Source of the DNA: Desulfurella acetivorans A63
GTDB taxonomy: Bacteria > Campylobacterota_A > Desulfurellia > Desulfurellales > Desulfurellaceae
Reading direction: 5' to 3'
Assembly: GCA_000517565.1 (NCBI GenBank)
Contig: CP007051.1
Location: 1,166,001 to 1,230,000 of the forward strand
Length of the DNA stretch: 64,000 nt
The position numbers were made by a program, and so were the translations under genes. Below, in pieces: positions 1-7,689 of the stretch. Numbering within the stretch: position 1 is the first letter of the stretch; every line of letters begins with the position of its first letter. Under the pieces are notes generated by a model. That model searched no databases. It was not told the DNA's origin and worked only from the letters and a program-made list of their open reading frames with translations.

Positions 1-201
1 AATATGATCGTTATAATTAAGACCAATACCAATGATTTTTGAAGGTAAAACTGGTGGCAAAATTTTTATGTCATTTATGTTAGCTTCTTTAATAACTTCA
101 AAATTGTTATACAAAAAATTATTTGACAAACACTTTACACTTTCATTTTCAAGCAACCCATAATACTCTTTGTTCTCATGATAACATCTCAAAAACTTCA
201 T
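1..201 (-). CDS. Fumarylacetoacetate hydrolase family protein, N-terminal part (runs off the window)
   Basis: Reading leftwards from an ATG at 199-201 the frame is open to the window edge (67 codons). The N-terminal about 50 residues look like the small leader domain (DUF2437 type) that precedes FAH-fold proteins. They are followed by LPPVLPSKIIGIGLNYNDH, the usual entry into the catalytic FAH domain (P-KI-IGLNY--H). Family members hydrolyse or decarboxylate 2-oxo acids such as acylpyruvates using a divalent metal, and the substrate cannot be told from this fragment. Its ATG overlaps the TGA of the upstream gene (ATGA arrangement), so the two are probably translationally coupled. Confidence 0.8.
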   Translation of the reverse strand, partial: MKFLRCYHENKEYYGLLENESVKCLSNNFLYNNFEVIKEANINDIKILPPVLPSKIIGIGLNYNDHI

Positions 202-773
202 AAACCCCCCAAAAAATTTTTAATAGTTTCGGCTCTATCGCCTTCTCTTAATATAACTTTATTTTCAAAATCTACAATAGTGGATGCTGTGTTTTTTGTT
301 TTACCTGTTATAATAACATCAACAATACCAAAATAATACTTTATCAATTCTTTTGAGTTATTAATTGGTTGTTTTTTTGAGATATTAACACTTGTTGAAG
401 TTAGCGCAGAACGCTCTACAATTTTTTTAATATAAGGACCAAAGGCAAGACGATAAGCAGTTTTTCCATCCTTTGAAACATAAAAAGGCAAATTTATTTT
501 ATTTTTTAAAATTAAAGTAGCGCCTAAATTTAACAAATTCAAAGCTTCTTCATCCACGTACGCACTTTTTAAAACAAAATCAAGACTGCACAGAACTATC
601 AAAGGATTTGATAAATCTCTTCTTTTTATCTTAAAAATCTTTTTGTTTGCATAAGTATTAAATATAGATGCACCAATACCATATATGGTATCTGCCGGGT
701 AAATAACAACACCATTTTTAATGTTATATAAATACTTAAAAGCATCTTTATCTTTACATACAATTGTTTTCAT
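198..773 (-). CDS. tsaC: Threonylcarbamoyl-AMP synthase (Sua5/YrdC/TsaC family)
   Basis: This 191-residue single-domain protein is the length of the YrdC/TsaC type and lacks the extra C-terminal Sua5 domain. The near-N-terminal GVVIYPADTIYGIGA matches the family signature for the dsRNA-like binding fold, and the KIKRRDLSNPL stretch is the conserved basic segment that contacts nucleotide. The enzyme makes threonylcarbamoyl-AMP from threonine, bicarbonate and ATP for the t6A37 modification of ANN-decoding tRNAs in the cytoplasm. The stop overlaps the start of the FAH-family gene (ATGA). Confidence 0.88.
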   Translation of the reverse strand: MKTIVCKDKDAFKYLYNIKNGVVIYPADTIYGIGASIFNTYANKKIFKIKRRDLSNPLIVLCSLDFVLKSAYVDEEALNLLNLGATLILKNKINLPFYVSKDGKTAYRLAFGPYIKKIVERSALTSTSVNISKKQPINNSKELIKYYFGIVDVIITGKTKNTASTIVDFENKVILREGDRAETIKNFLGGL

Positions 774-782
774 AAAAATTTA

Positions 783-812
783 TAGGGTAAGTAGTGGGCT
801 TAATCAACTCAC
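783..812 (-). other. Possible degenerate tRNA-His 3' end
   Basis: Read on the minus strand, a 19-base stretch here (TTAAGCCCACTACTTACCC) resembles the T-arm and acceptor end of the tRNA-His found at 2607 and 54453 (CAAGTCCCACTACTCACCC), with a few mismatches. The rest of the tRNA is absent. It may be an old integration scar. The stretch 774-1158 otherwise holds only AT-rich DNA and the cas6 promoter. Confidence 0.3.
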
Positions 813-1099
813 CCTAAACAAATTCTATTATTATTTGTAACCATAATTCAACTCAAAACCTGTATTTTTTATTTGTAAAATGAAAGCAATACAAAACTTT
901 GCTCATGAGATGAAATTATCTACTATTTTACTATTAAATCTTTCTGACATATCAAAACACATTGCAACTTACGATGATTTCATTTTCAGAAATTCGAAAA
1001 ATTTGGCAAAACTTACTTTTACTCATCATTTATATTTTACCAAATTGTTAATCATATTGCAACCGCTTTACATAACTATCAAATATCAGATAAAAATAA

Positions 1100-1128
1100 T
1101 TGACAATTTTTTATGTAAGGTATAAAAT
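1100..1128 (+). promoter_or_regulatory. Sigma-70 promoter for cas6
   Basis: A perfect -35 TTGACA (1100-1105) is followed after 17 bp by TAAAAT (1123-1128). The start would fall near 1135, about 24 bases before the cas6 start codon. Confidence 0.6.
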
Positions 1129-1158
1129 AATACTATAAATTTATTTTAAGAGGATTTA

Positions 1159-1890
1159 TTGAGAATTAAAATTATTCTTGAGAGCCCAAAGAGTATTGTT
1201 TTACAGGTAGGGTTTAATTCTATTATTCAATGGTTTATTTATAGTAACATTAAAGATTCATGGCTACACGATATAGGTTTTAAATATGAAAAAAGACAAT
1301 TTAAATTATTTTGTTTTTCATTTTTTTTAGAAAAAGCTCAATTTATAAACGAAAAAAAATTATTCATTTTTCCAAAAATTGTAAGTTTTATATTTTCTTC
1401 ACCGGTAGATTGGATAATAGAAAACCTAGCTTCAAAAAGCTTTACAACTAAAAAAATAAGTTTCTGGCAAAATGAATTATACCTATCAGAAGTTTCGGTA
1501 TTAAAACCCCCACAAATTACACAAAATGAAATTAAAATTAGAGCTATTACACCCATAGAAGTTCACTCAACCTTTCAAATATATAAACAAAAGAAAACAT
1601 ACTATTATAATCCATATGAAAAAGAATTTTCTCTTTTAATTGCCAATAATGCAGCAAAAAAATGGGAAGCATTTTATAAAAAACCACCAGAATCAGAATT
1701 AAAATTAGAACCAATAGGTTTTAACAAAGAAAAAATTGTCAGATTTGGATCAAAAAATAGTTTAATAATAAAAGGTTGGACTGGTAATTTTAAGTTGCTT
1801 GCTGATTCTAAGATGTTAGGGTTTATTATTGATGCTGGTTTAGGTAATAGAAACAGCCAGGGTTTTGGAATGGTAGAAGTAATCCAATAA
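1159..1890 (+). CDS. cas6: CRISPR-associated endoribonuclease Cas6
   Basis: This 243-residue protein ends with DAGLGNRNSQGFGMVEV, the glycine-rich loop diagnostic of Cas6 (GLGxxxxxGFGxVE). The N-terminal half has the ferredoxin-like (RAMP) pattern. Cas6 cuts CRISPR precursor RNA inside the repeat in type I and III systems. The start is TTG at 1159 with AAGAGG just upstream. A candidate general-base histidine is not obvious near the N-terminus (HD at about residues 37-38 is the nearest). The only Cas neighbour is a broken cas8b-like fragment 50 bp downstream, so the gene is an orphan and may process RNA from an array elsewhere or be a relic. Confidence 0.85.
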   Translation: MRIKIILESPKSIVLQVGFNSIIQWFIYSNIKDSWLHDIGFKYEKRQFKLFCFSFFLEKAQFINEKKLFIFPKIVSFIFSSPVDWIIENLASKSFTTKKISFWQNELYLSEVSVLKPPQITQNEIKIRAITPIEVHSTFQIYKQKKTYYYNPYEKEFSLLIANNAAKKWEAFYKKPPESELKLEPIGFNKEKIVRFGSKNSLIIKGWTGNFKLLADSKMLGFIIDAGLGNRNSQGFGMVEVIQ

Positions 1891-1941
1891 TTTTTACTTA
1901 GGTTTTCTGAAATTTTTAAAATACGCTTCAGTGGAGGATTA

Positions 1942-2294
1942 ATGATTGAAGCTATTTATCAGATAAGTCTAACACAAAAAACTAAAGATTTTCTGGAAGA
2001 ATTCATAGAAGACATTGGAAACAATTACAAACATGTTTTTAAAATAAAATTAAACATATCAAATATTGATCATCCTTTATATGAAGGAATCGATAAGAAT
2101 TTGATGCAAATAAAAAAATGAAATACTTTTACAAAAGAGGCAATCCAAATGTTCCTGACAGAACCCCTACTTCAAAAATTACAAAAATAGAAAAAACATT
2201 CAAAAATAAAATAAAAAATTTTTTCTTAAAGTATTCTCAAACAAATGAAGATCAATTGACAAAAGATAATAAAAAACTTCCGAAAAGCTTTTAG
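1942..2294 (+). pseudogene. cas8b: Truncated, frameshifted Cas8b/Csh1-like remnant
   Basis: An ATG at 1942 with a strong GGAGG (1933-1937) opens a 59-codon frame beginning MIEAIYQISLTQK, typical of the TM1802/Csh1 (Cas8b) N-terminus. It stops at 2121. A second frame starts at an ATG at 2118, inside an A7 run, and reads MKYFYKRGNPNVPDRTPTS, resembling the next part of Csh1 (YLYRRG----DITPTAK). That frame ends at 2294. One indel in the A7 run would join them into about 117 residues, but the remaining several hundred residues of Cas8b and all of cas7, cas5 and cas3 are missing. This is the remnant of a type I-B effector operon whose first gene, cas6, survived. Confidence 0.65.
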
Positions 2295-2327
2295 CTAAAT
2301 ATCTACTGTTTACTTTTTTAATGTTTG

Positions 2328-2412
2328 TGTCATTCTGAAGCGATAGCAAATAATCTATTCATTTTTTATGTTTAGGAGATCCTTCGTCGCTTACGCGCCT
2401 TTTAGGATGACA
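2328..2412. repeat. Imperfect palindromic repeat with TGTCATTCTGA end
   Basis: The segment begins TGTCATTCTGAAGCG and ends CGCCTTTTAGGATGACA, which are imperfect inverted copies. It also contains GAGATCCTTCGTCGC. Palindromes with these words (TGTCATTCTGAGCGAAGC... GGATGACA) are scattered through many bacterial genomes as noncoding REP/MITE-like elements. It lies directly after the broken cas gene. The stretch 2413-2606 holds nothing else I recognise. Confidence 0.5.
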
Positions 2413-2606
2413 AAAAGGAGCGTCATTGTAAACCACTAGCGAAAAATCTGCATTTAGTAATTTTTTTTAAGCAATGAGATTATTCATCAGCCACTAAAGT
2501 GGTCTTCCCAATAAAAAAATAATTCAGTAATAACGTAAAAATCTGGTTATTTCCCACATACTTATTACACTATCTAAAATATTATTGCAAAAAATTAAAA
2601 AATAAA

Positions 2607-2685
2607 TGGGGTGAGTAGTGGGACTTGAACCCACGGCCCCCAGGGCCACAACCTGGTGCTCTAACCAAACTGAGCTATACCCACC
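2607..2685 (-). tRNA. tRNA-His (GTG)
   Basis: The minus strand folds as a full cloverleaf. It has the extra G at -1 paired with C73, acceptor GTGGGTA/TACTCAC, D-stem GCTC/GAGC, anticodon stem CCAGG/CCTGG around TTGTGGC (anticodon GTG), T-arm GTGGG-TTCAAGT-CCCAC, and an encoded CCA. It is identical to the copy at 54453-54531. Confidence 0.93.
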
Positions 2686-2691
2686 ACAATA

Positions 2692-2739
2692 TGGTGAGCC
2701 GCGAAGGGATTCGAACCCCCAACCAACGGATCCGAAGTC
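2692..2739 (-). tRNA. 3' half of a tRNA (integration scar; tRNA-Arg/Lys-like)
   Basis: The minus strand carries a T-arm (GGGGGTTCGAATCCC) and acceptor end GCGGCTCACCA identical to that of tRNA-Lys at 54538. Its anticodon-loop-like CTTCGGA would read TCG (Arg). The 5' half is missing: the upstream sequence (2740-2757) cannot pair with the acceptor strand. This is the arrangement left at one end of an element integrated into a tRNA gene. Confidence 0.6.
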
Positions 2740-2817
2740 AACCCCTATTAAACTCACCCGTTTTTATTATTCTTATTTTAATAAGCATAACTCAAAGCCA
2801 AATAAAACTTGCAATTT

Positions 2818-2839
2818 TTTGGGTGCAAATATGGTGCAA
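2818..2839. repeat. Copy 1 of a 22-bp motif shared with the right island end
   Basis: It contains GGGTGCAAATATGGTGCAA, identical to 54271-54292 in the same orientation. The two copies lie about 80 bp and 160 bp inside the left and right tRNA repeats, so they may be integrase arm sites or leftover attachment DNA. Confidence 0.5.
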
Positions 2840-2871
2840 CAGAAAATTTTGCATACCAAAAACCACATAAT

Positions 2872-3366
2872 CTAAATTTCTCTGCCATACCATACCACCC
2901 TGCCGTTTATCACAATTTCGTCTTCCGAAACTAAAAACGTTTGATACAGCTTGTTATCACTCATCACTAATATTTTGCCAGATTGATAATCGTATTGCAA
3001 CCGCTTTACCATGATGGAATCTTCACTTTTAACAGCTATAGCATATATTCCGCCGGCTTTATCCAAATAATTTTGATTATGATTAACTAAAATTATATCG
3101 CCTGATTTAAACGTAGGCTCCATGCTGTCACCGACAATTTCTATAAGTGACAACTTTTGAGGATCGCCAAATTTGGAATGCTTTACCCAGTCGCCTTCCA
3201 CAATACAGGAAAGACCTTTTGCCTTTTCTGTATTGTCTATAAGTTTTAAATCAGGACATACGCCTTTGGCAGTGATTTGCTTGCCGTCAGATAAAAGCTG
3301 TAAAATAGCAAAAGAACTTTCTTCGTCATAAAAGGCAACCGTTTTAATTGTAGCCTCAATCTTCAA
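2872..3366 (-). CDS. Fusion of a RecD2-like N-terminal OB domain with an S24 peptidase (LexA/CI repressor C-terminal) domain
   Basis: Residues 1-70 (ATIKTVAFYDEESSFAILQL... VEGDWVKHSKFGDPQ) resemble the N-terminal OB domain of RecD2 helicases, where the motif reads GEWV-HPKYG-QF. From about residue 72 the protein is an S24 self-cleaving peptidase like the C-terminal half of phage CI or LexA. The nucleophile is in VGDSMEPTFKSGD, the lysine in IMVKRLQ, and a cold-shock-like end reads INGRVVWYGREI. No DNA-binding helix-turn-helix is present, which is unusual for an S24 repressor. The start is TTG at 3366, six bases after GGAGG. A small HTH-like frame lies just upstream on the same strand, so the two may be a split repressor. 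It could also be a deletion fusion formed at the island end. Confidence 0.6.
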   Translation of the reverse strand: MKIEATIKTVAFYDEESSFAILQLLSDGKQITAKGVCPDLKLIDNTEKAKGLSCIVEGDWVKHSKFGDPQKLSLIEIVGDSMEPTFKSGDIILVNHNQNYLDKAGGIYAIAVKSEDSIMVKRLQYDYQSGKILVMSDNKLYQTFLVSEDEIVINGRVVWYGREI

Positions 3367-3410
3367 AAAAAGCCTCCATTAAATACAAATAATGCATTAC
3401 TTTTAAACTT

Positions 3411-3683
3411 TTATTTTTTTAAAGTTCTTATAAGATTTTCAATATCCAAAACAGCCATACTACCGCCGTCAAAGCTTATCAATTTGTTTTTAATAAATTC
3501 TTCTCTTTGGTTTTTATATATATACCTTCTAATCGTATTCTCTTTTAAATTTGTATTTTTTGCTATAAAATCTATTGCTGCATTTGTATGAGGTATTGCA
3601 ATCTTATCTACTAATTGTTTATCAAAATAATAGCTTATTATAGCAGTATCTCCTTTAAATTTTATTTCCCAACTTCATCACTT
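3411..3683 (-). pseudogene. Small HTH-like protein, 5' end cut by an insertion sequence
   Basis: The open frame reads EIKFKGDTAIISYYFDKQLV at its start and continues through IDFIAKNTNLKENTIRRYI, which looks like a helix-turn-helix, to RTLKK-stop. No ATG, GTG or TTG is in frame. Upstream of a short WE.. lead the frame runs into two TGA codons inside the inverted repeat at 3668-3696, so the N-terminus was probably lost to the insertion there. About 80 residues remain. Function is unknown; its position before the S24 gene suggests a phage-type regulator. Confidence 0.4.
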
Positions 3684-3696
3684 TTCCACCTAAAAC
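3668..3696. repeat. Left copy of a 29-bp inverted repeat bounding the IS cluster
   Basis: CCCAACTTCATCACTTTTCC and the following nine bases recur inverted at 6667-6695 with one mismatch. The two copies enclose about 3 kb of nested IS remnants and are probably ends of one element, or two solo ends in opposite orientation. Confidence 0.6.
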
Positions 3697-3913
3697 CCTT
3701 CTCTAAAGGGTTTTTGTTTTTTTAGGCACTACGTTATCCTATACACAGATGTTTTTAAACTAACATCCATAAGTTTATAGATTTTTTGAATTATAATATA
3801 CCCGCAAATCAATACAGAATTTTTGGAGTTTTTATTCCTTTAAAAAAATTCTGTTAATGATTTAAAATGTATTGGTTTTATTTTAAGAGTTTAAAATTAC
3901 AAAGGGTACTTAA

Positions 3914-4200
3914 ATGAGCGTCAAAAGTAAAAGCAACTCAAATGAGTTTAAAGCAAAAGTAGTGGTAAAGGTTTTGGAGAACTCTAAAGTATGAAAATGT
4001 TTATCTGTTAAACTATTCTACAATAAGCAAGGCAAGAGAAAAATAGCAGAATACATTTGCTTTTACAATTACAAAAGACCACATGCAAGCGTAGACTATA
4101 AAACACCTATGAGTGTCTATATGGCTGGTCTAGAGAAGGTATCGCAAATGGGGAATAAGAAAATTAAAAAAATTGACTTAGCAAAGGGTTACAGGTTAAT
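3914..4200 (+). mobile_element. Internally deleted IS3-family remnant
   Basis: An ATG at 3914 opens 26 codons (MSVKSKSNSNEFKAKVVVKV) typical of an IS3 orfA N-terminus, then stops. From about 4029 another frame reads KIAEYICFYNYKRPHASVDY then KTPMSVY, the C-terminal end of the IS3 orfB integrase (YI-FYN--RPH--L-YKTP). Everything between, including the DDE core, is deleted. The right end abuts the IS256-like fragment near 4200. Confidence 0.7.
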
Positions 4201-4363
4201 CCGTTTCTTCTGTTTTATTTTCCCTTTAAAGCTTCTTGAGCTATAAACGAGTCTATTTCAGCAGATAGGGTTTTTTCAACTATAGTTTTTATCAAAGGGG
4301 TAAATATACCACCCTCTCCAAAAAAGTTGTCTTGCAATGCTATCCTTTTTACAATCTCATTAA

Positions 4364-6535
4364 CCCATCTTCGTCACTTTAGTGCAGAATAAACTGTCAT
4401 TATAGGATCTTGGATTCCTTTCACAGCCATTATGGATTTTGTTTTATATTTAGAGCTTGGATATTGTTTAGGAGTTTTTTATTGTATTTTTTGCATTTGT
4501 TTGCAATAGATAGATAATAATTTTGTTTTTATTGCACTTCTTGTTTTATTTTTGTCTGTATTGCAGAAATTATACGGTTTTAACATAAATTCTTTTATTC
4601 TTTTTTTTATCTTATTCATTTACTGTTTTTAATATCTTGGCACTTAAGCCCAAGGCATTTAATATTTTTTCGTGTGTGTATTCGGGCTTGGAAGTTTTTC
4701 TTACTTTCATTGGACCACTTTTAGTGTTAAAAGAGATTGTTGAGCGAACAAGAGTGGAAAGCTGTTTTACAAGTATAGACCACCTTGAGTTAATGCCGTG
4801 ACTTTTAAGCTTTGTTCTTATGTAGCAAACTACATGGTAGGAAAGAGTGGTTATGAATAGGTGTGATATAATACTTTCTTTTCTTTGGTGGTATATAGGC
4901 CTTAGGCTAAAATCACTTTTTAGGGTTCTGAAGGTTTGCTCTACATCATTTAGCATGACATAAGTATTGTATATTGATTGGGCATCAAGGTCTGTAAGGT
5001 TTGTTCTTTGAATGTATGTTCCGCCAAAGCTGTATTGGGCTTTATCTTTATCTTTATCTTTATCAAATAACCACTTTATGTCTGTTACCTTGTTTTTGTC
5101 TGCTATTACCTCTATTGTATAAAACCGTGCAATTCTACTGTATCTTTCTTTAAGCGCTCCAAGGCGTTGCATTATGGCATTGTAGCTTTTTCTTGAGTTC
5201 TTTTTAGAAAGGCTTGATTTTAAGTTTGAGAGGAAAAGCTCAAATTTCTCTTTAAACTTCTCCATCATGGAAGTTTCTTTTAGCTCTTTGGCATCGCTTT
5301 TTACATACAGGTAGGATTCATCGTCTTATTTTTCTATGTAGGCTTTTAAAGAGTAGTTTTTTAGATCTATTGAATCATTGTAATCTATATCTTTGAGCTT
5401 TAGCGATCTATCCCTTGATACAACTATGTATTTGTAGTTGTGTTCTTTTAAGTAAGAAATATTTTCTTTAGTAGCAAAGCCAGCATCAAACACAATGCAC
5501 TTTTGTATAGAAGCATCCATAGTAATGCTTTCTATCATAGAAGAAAGTGTTTTGGGTTCAGATACATTGCCTTTGAATATAAAGCTTTTTACAGGAAAGC
5601 CGTATTGGTTTAAAGCAAGGGCTAGACTTACCAAAGGACAATCTGTTCTTTTTTCTTTGGAGTGGCCATATTGGACTAAATCAGTATAGGCTTTGTTTTT
5701 CATAGAGCTTAGATTCTATTTGTTCTTTTTGATTGAAGAGTTTGTCTTGAACTCTATACAGACTAGACAAAGAAAGTTTATTGAAGTTTGTGTCTAAAAG
5801 CTCATCTATTGCGCTTTGATTTTGAAGGAAAGAATGGATGGAGCATTCTTGTGTGTTTCCAAATAGCTTGCCCGTTATAAGAGCTATTGTTGTATTTATT
5901 TCTTTTTTTGAAAACCCGAGCCCTTTTAGGATTCTATCTATACTGAGAGATTTTAGAGCCTCTAAAATAATATATTCTGCTCCTATTGTCCTTACCTTTG
6001 AATGCTTTATGCTGTCAATATCAACGGATGTAAATTGCGCTGGAGTATGATTATCAACTGTATTGCTGTTTCTGTTTTTCCTTATTATTGTGTCTGCGTA
6101 AAATTCGGCTAACTCTTCTATTTTAGGAGAAAACCCAAAAAGAGGTTAGGGGCGATTGTATAGTATATCACGTATTCTTTTGGCAAGAAGCTTGAACTCC
6201 TCTTTGGTAAGATCGCTTAACTTGTTTGAACTTCACAGATACAAGATAACTTCCTGCCTTGGTTCTTTTGGCGTGTTGTAAGATTGGACAAGCTCATATG
6301 CTGTGTATTTCTTATTGTTCTTTTTGTCTAATTTTGCGACAGGACGAATATACATAAAAAGCAATATACACTATCAAATTTCATTTGTTAAGTGTTATAT
6401 TAATATTCAGTCACTCAATTAAGCTTTTTGGGCAAAATGATAAAGATAATTACAAAAGATGCCTTCTGGATAATGTTTATGCTTTTATAGGTAAAGCATT
6501 TTAGCTAAACTTGGGAGGTTTTTGACGAAGATGGG
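4364..6535 (-). mobile_element. IS1634-like insertion sequence with 13-bp terminal inverted repeats
   Basis: The element starts CCCATCTTCGTCA (4364-4376) and ends with its exact inverse (6523-6535). It is flanked on both sides by TTAA (4360-4363 and 6536-6539), read as a 4-bp target duplication. It is about 2.17 kb and carries a decayed DDE transposase on the minus strand. The insertion split an IS256-like transposase gene. Confidence 0.75.
4612..6355 (-). pseudogene. IS1634/IS4-superfamily transposase, multiply broken
   Basis: The reading starts at an ATG at 6355 (MYIRPVAKLDKKNNKKYTAY). In-frame TGA and TAA codons follow, then the frame changes near 5700. The middle piece (5326-5703) has YTDLVQYGHSKEKR and the catalytic-Asp region IVFDAGFATKENI. 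The last piece (4612-5268) has the family's Y-(2)-R-(3)-E-like region (LNDVEQTFRTLKSDFSLRPI), with the glutamate in DVEQTF. A KDKDKDKDK low-complexity run lies upstream of it. With at least two stops and two frame breaks it is inactive as it stands. Confidence 0.75.
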
Positions 6536-6666
6536 TTAACATCAATACCTTTTAGTAGCTTTTGAGTTTCCTGTTCACTAAAATTCATAACTGGTCAAAC
6601 CTCCTAAAAAGTTAAAATATTTTACACATTTTCATTCTGGTTTGACACAGAATAATGAATGGCCTT

Positions 6667-6695
6667 GTTTTAGGTGGAAAAGTGATGAAGTCGGG
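6667..6695. repeat. Right copy of the 29-bp inverted repeat
   Basis: GTTTTAGGTGGAAAAGTGAT plus nine bases is the inverse of 3668-3696 with one mismatch. It lies about 30 bp from the 3' end of the moaD-like gene. Confidence 0.6.
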
Positions 6696-6727
6696 AGGAT
6701 TTTAGAATGTACCACAAAGAAATCTAT

Positions 6728-7012
6728 TTACAATAAGTTCTTTCCACAGCCAACTGGAGGAAAAAGATGAACAGTATCACTGTTTTTTAAAATAGTGTTT
6801 AGTTTGTCCAGGTGAAGTATGTTAACACCATTTACCAATATCATAGCACCTTTGATAACTTCTCCTTCTTCTACAAGCTTTTCTTTAATAACTGGGCTAA
6901 ATTGATTAGACAGCTTATCTAAAAGCTCTTTTACACTTATTGAATCTATATCAAGTATTATTTCTATGTTGTTAGTTATTTTTCTTAAAACTGCGTAAAA
7001 TCTAATTTTCAT
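6728..7012 (-). CDS. MoaD/ThiS-family sulfur carrier without a C-terminal Gly-Gly
   Basis: This 94-residue protein has the ubiquitin-like MoaD pattern (MKIRFYAVLRKI... ILVNGVNI... DTVHLFPPVG). MoaD delivers thiocarboxylate sulfur to make molybdopterin from cPMP, and needs a free C-terminal GG. Here FPPV is followed by GCGKNLL-stop, so there is no terminal GG. The C-terminus may be altered by the nearby insertion (the 29-bp repeat begins about 30 bp downstream), trimmed after translation, or simply non-functional. It is the last gene of the minus-strand tungsten/molybdenum cofactor operon. Confidence 0.7.
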   Translation of the reverse strand: MKIRFYAVLRKITNNIEIILDIDSISVKELLDKLSNQFSPVIKEKLVEEGEVIKGAMILVNGVNILHLDKLNTILKNSDTVHLFPPVGCGKNLL

Positions 7013-7065
7013 AATTGATTGTCTCCTTTTTTAAAATTTGTTTTTATTATTTCTAGTCCTCTGAT

Positions 7066-7689
7066 TCAAATTTTGATATTATTTTGTTTTAGAGAGCAAG
7101 GATTTAAATTGATGCCTCTTACAACATGCCCACGAGAATTGCTTTCTAAAAGGACCATGCCAGAATAATCAACACTTATTGTAAATATTTTTTGTAAAGG
7201 CATTTCAAATATACTTGCTAAAATTACTCTAATTACGCCAATATGGGTTACTATGAGAATTTTATCGTTTTTTAAGGCTTTTGAAATAACATTTTGAAAT
7301 TCTTTCATTACTCTATTTTGCAGATCTCTAAAACTTTCTCCATTAGGAGGACTGTAATTAGCTAAATCAGCTCCTCGTTGGTTGTATTCGTTGGTAAGTT
7401 TTTGTCTAACGTAATCCATTGGCAGACCTTCCCAATCGCCTAGGCTAATTTCACGAAATGCTGGATTTTCTTCTATATTGTGTTTTTCACTAAATATATT
7501 ATACACTGTTTGTTTTGATCTTGTAAGGTCGCTAGTTATAATACGTGTTAAATATTGCCTTTTAAAAAAATTTCTCCATTCTTGAGCTTGCATTTCACCT
7601 TTTTCGCTTAGTGGTAAATCAATCTGACCTATGTATTTTCCACTGTTATTATTTACAGGTTCAGCGTGGCGTAGCAAATAAATTATCAT
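7066..7689 (-). CDS. Histidine phosphatase family protein (CobC/phosphoglycerate mutase-like)
   Basis: The 207-residue protein begins with the phosphohistidine motif LRHAEP (residues 5-10). Conserved SDLTRSKQT, FREISLGDWEG and the second catalytic histidine in VTHIGVIR follow. Length and the EISLGDWEG motif are closest to alpha-ribazole phosphatase-like enzymes. In this operon a role on a nucleotide-type cofactor intermediate is an inference. The ATG overlaps the stop of the upstream nucleotidyltransferase/HD gene if that gene is read through its second frameshift (ATGA). Confidence 0.75.
   Translation of the reverse strand: MIIYLLRHAEPVNNNSGKYIGQIDLPLSEKGEMQAQEWRNFFKRQYLTRIITSDLTRSKQTVYNIFSEKHNIEENPAFREISLGDWEGLPMDYVRQKLTNEYNQRGADLANYSPPNGESFRDLQNRVMKEFQNVISKALKNDKILIVTHIGVIRVILASIFEMPLQKIFTISVDYSGMVLLESNSRGHVVRGINLNPCSLKQNNIKI

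Larger units (their letters stand above)
4201..6655 (-). mobile_element. IS256-family remnant interrupted by another IS
   Basis: The N-terminus starts at 6588 (MNFSEQETQKLLKGIDVN, with AGGAGG upstream). It resumes after the inserted element at 4362 as NEIVKRIALQDNFFGEGGIF then TPLIKTIVEKTLSAEIDSF, a clear mutator/IS256 transposase N-terminal region. Removing the inserted element and one TTAA joins the two pieces in frame as GIDVN-EIVKR. The downstream part has an in-frame TAA at 4215-4217 and is cut by the IS3 remnant, so the catalytic domain is gone. A possible outer end carries GTCAAACCAGAATGAAAATG near 6630-6650. Confidence 0.7.

Noticed and set aside
774..830. AGGGTAAGT...ACTCACCCT as an intrinsic terminator
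   Set aside because: The stem is imperfect with a long loop and no T run follows. Similarity to a tRNA-His 3' end explains part of it better.
880..1125. An 81-codon plus-strand frame before cas6
   Set aside because: It contains the cas6 promoter, has no ribosome binding site, and its translation shows no family pattern.
880..2300. Anti-CRISPR or complete type I-B system
   Set aside because: Only cas6 is intact, and no cas3, cas5, cas7 or array is present.
2618..2875. Open frames across the left tRNA region on both strands
   Set aside because: They translate tRNA-His and the tRNA 3' half. The peptide similarity such frames often show comes from tRNA sequence, not from proteins.
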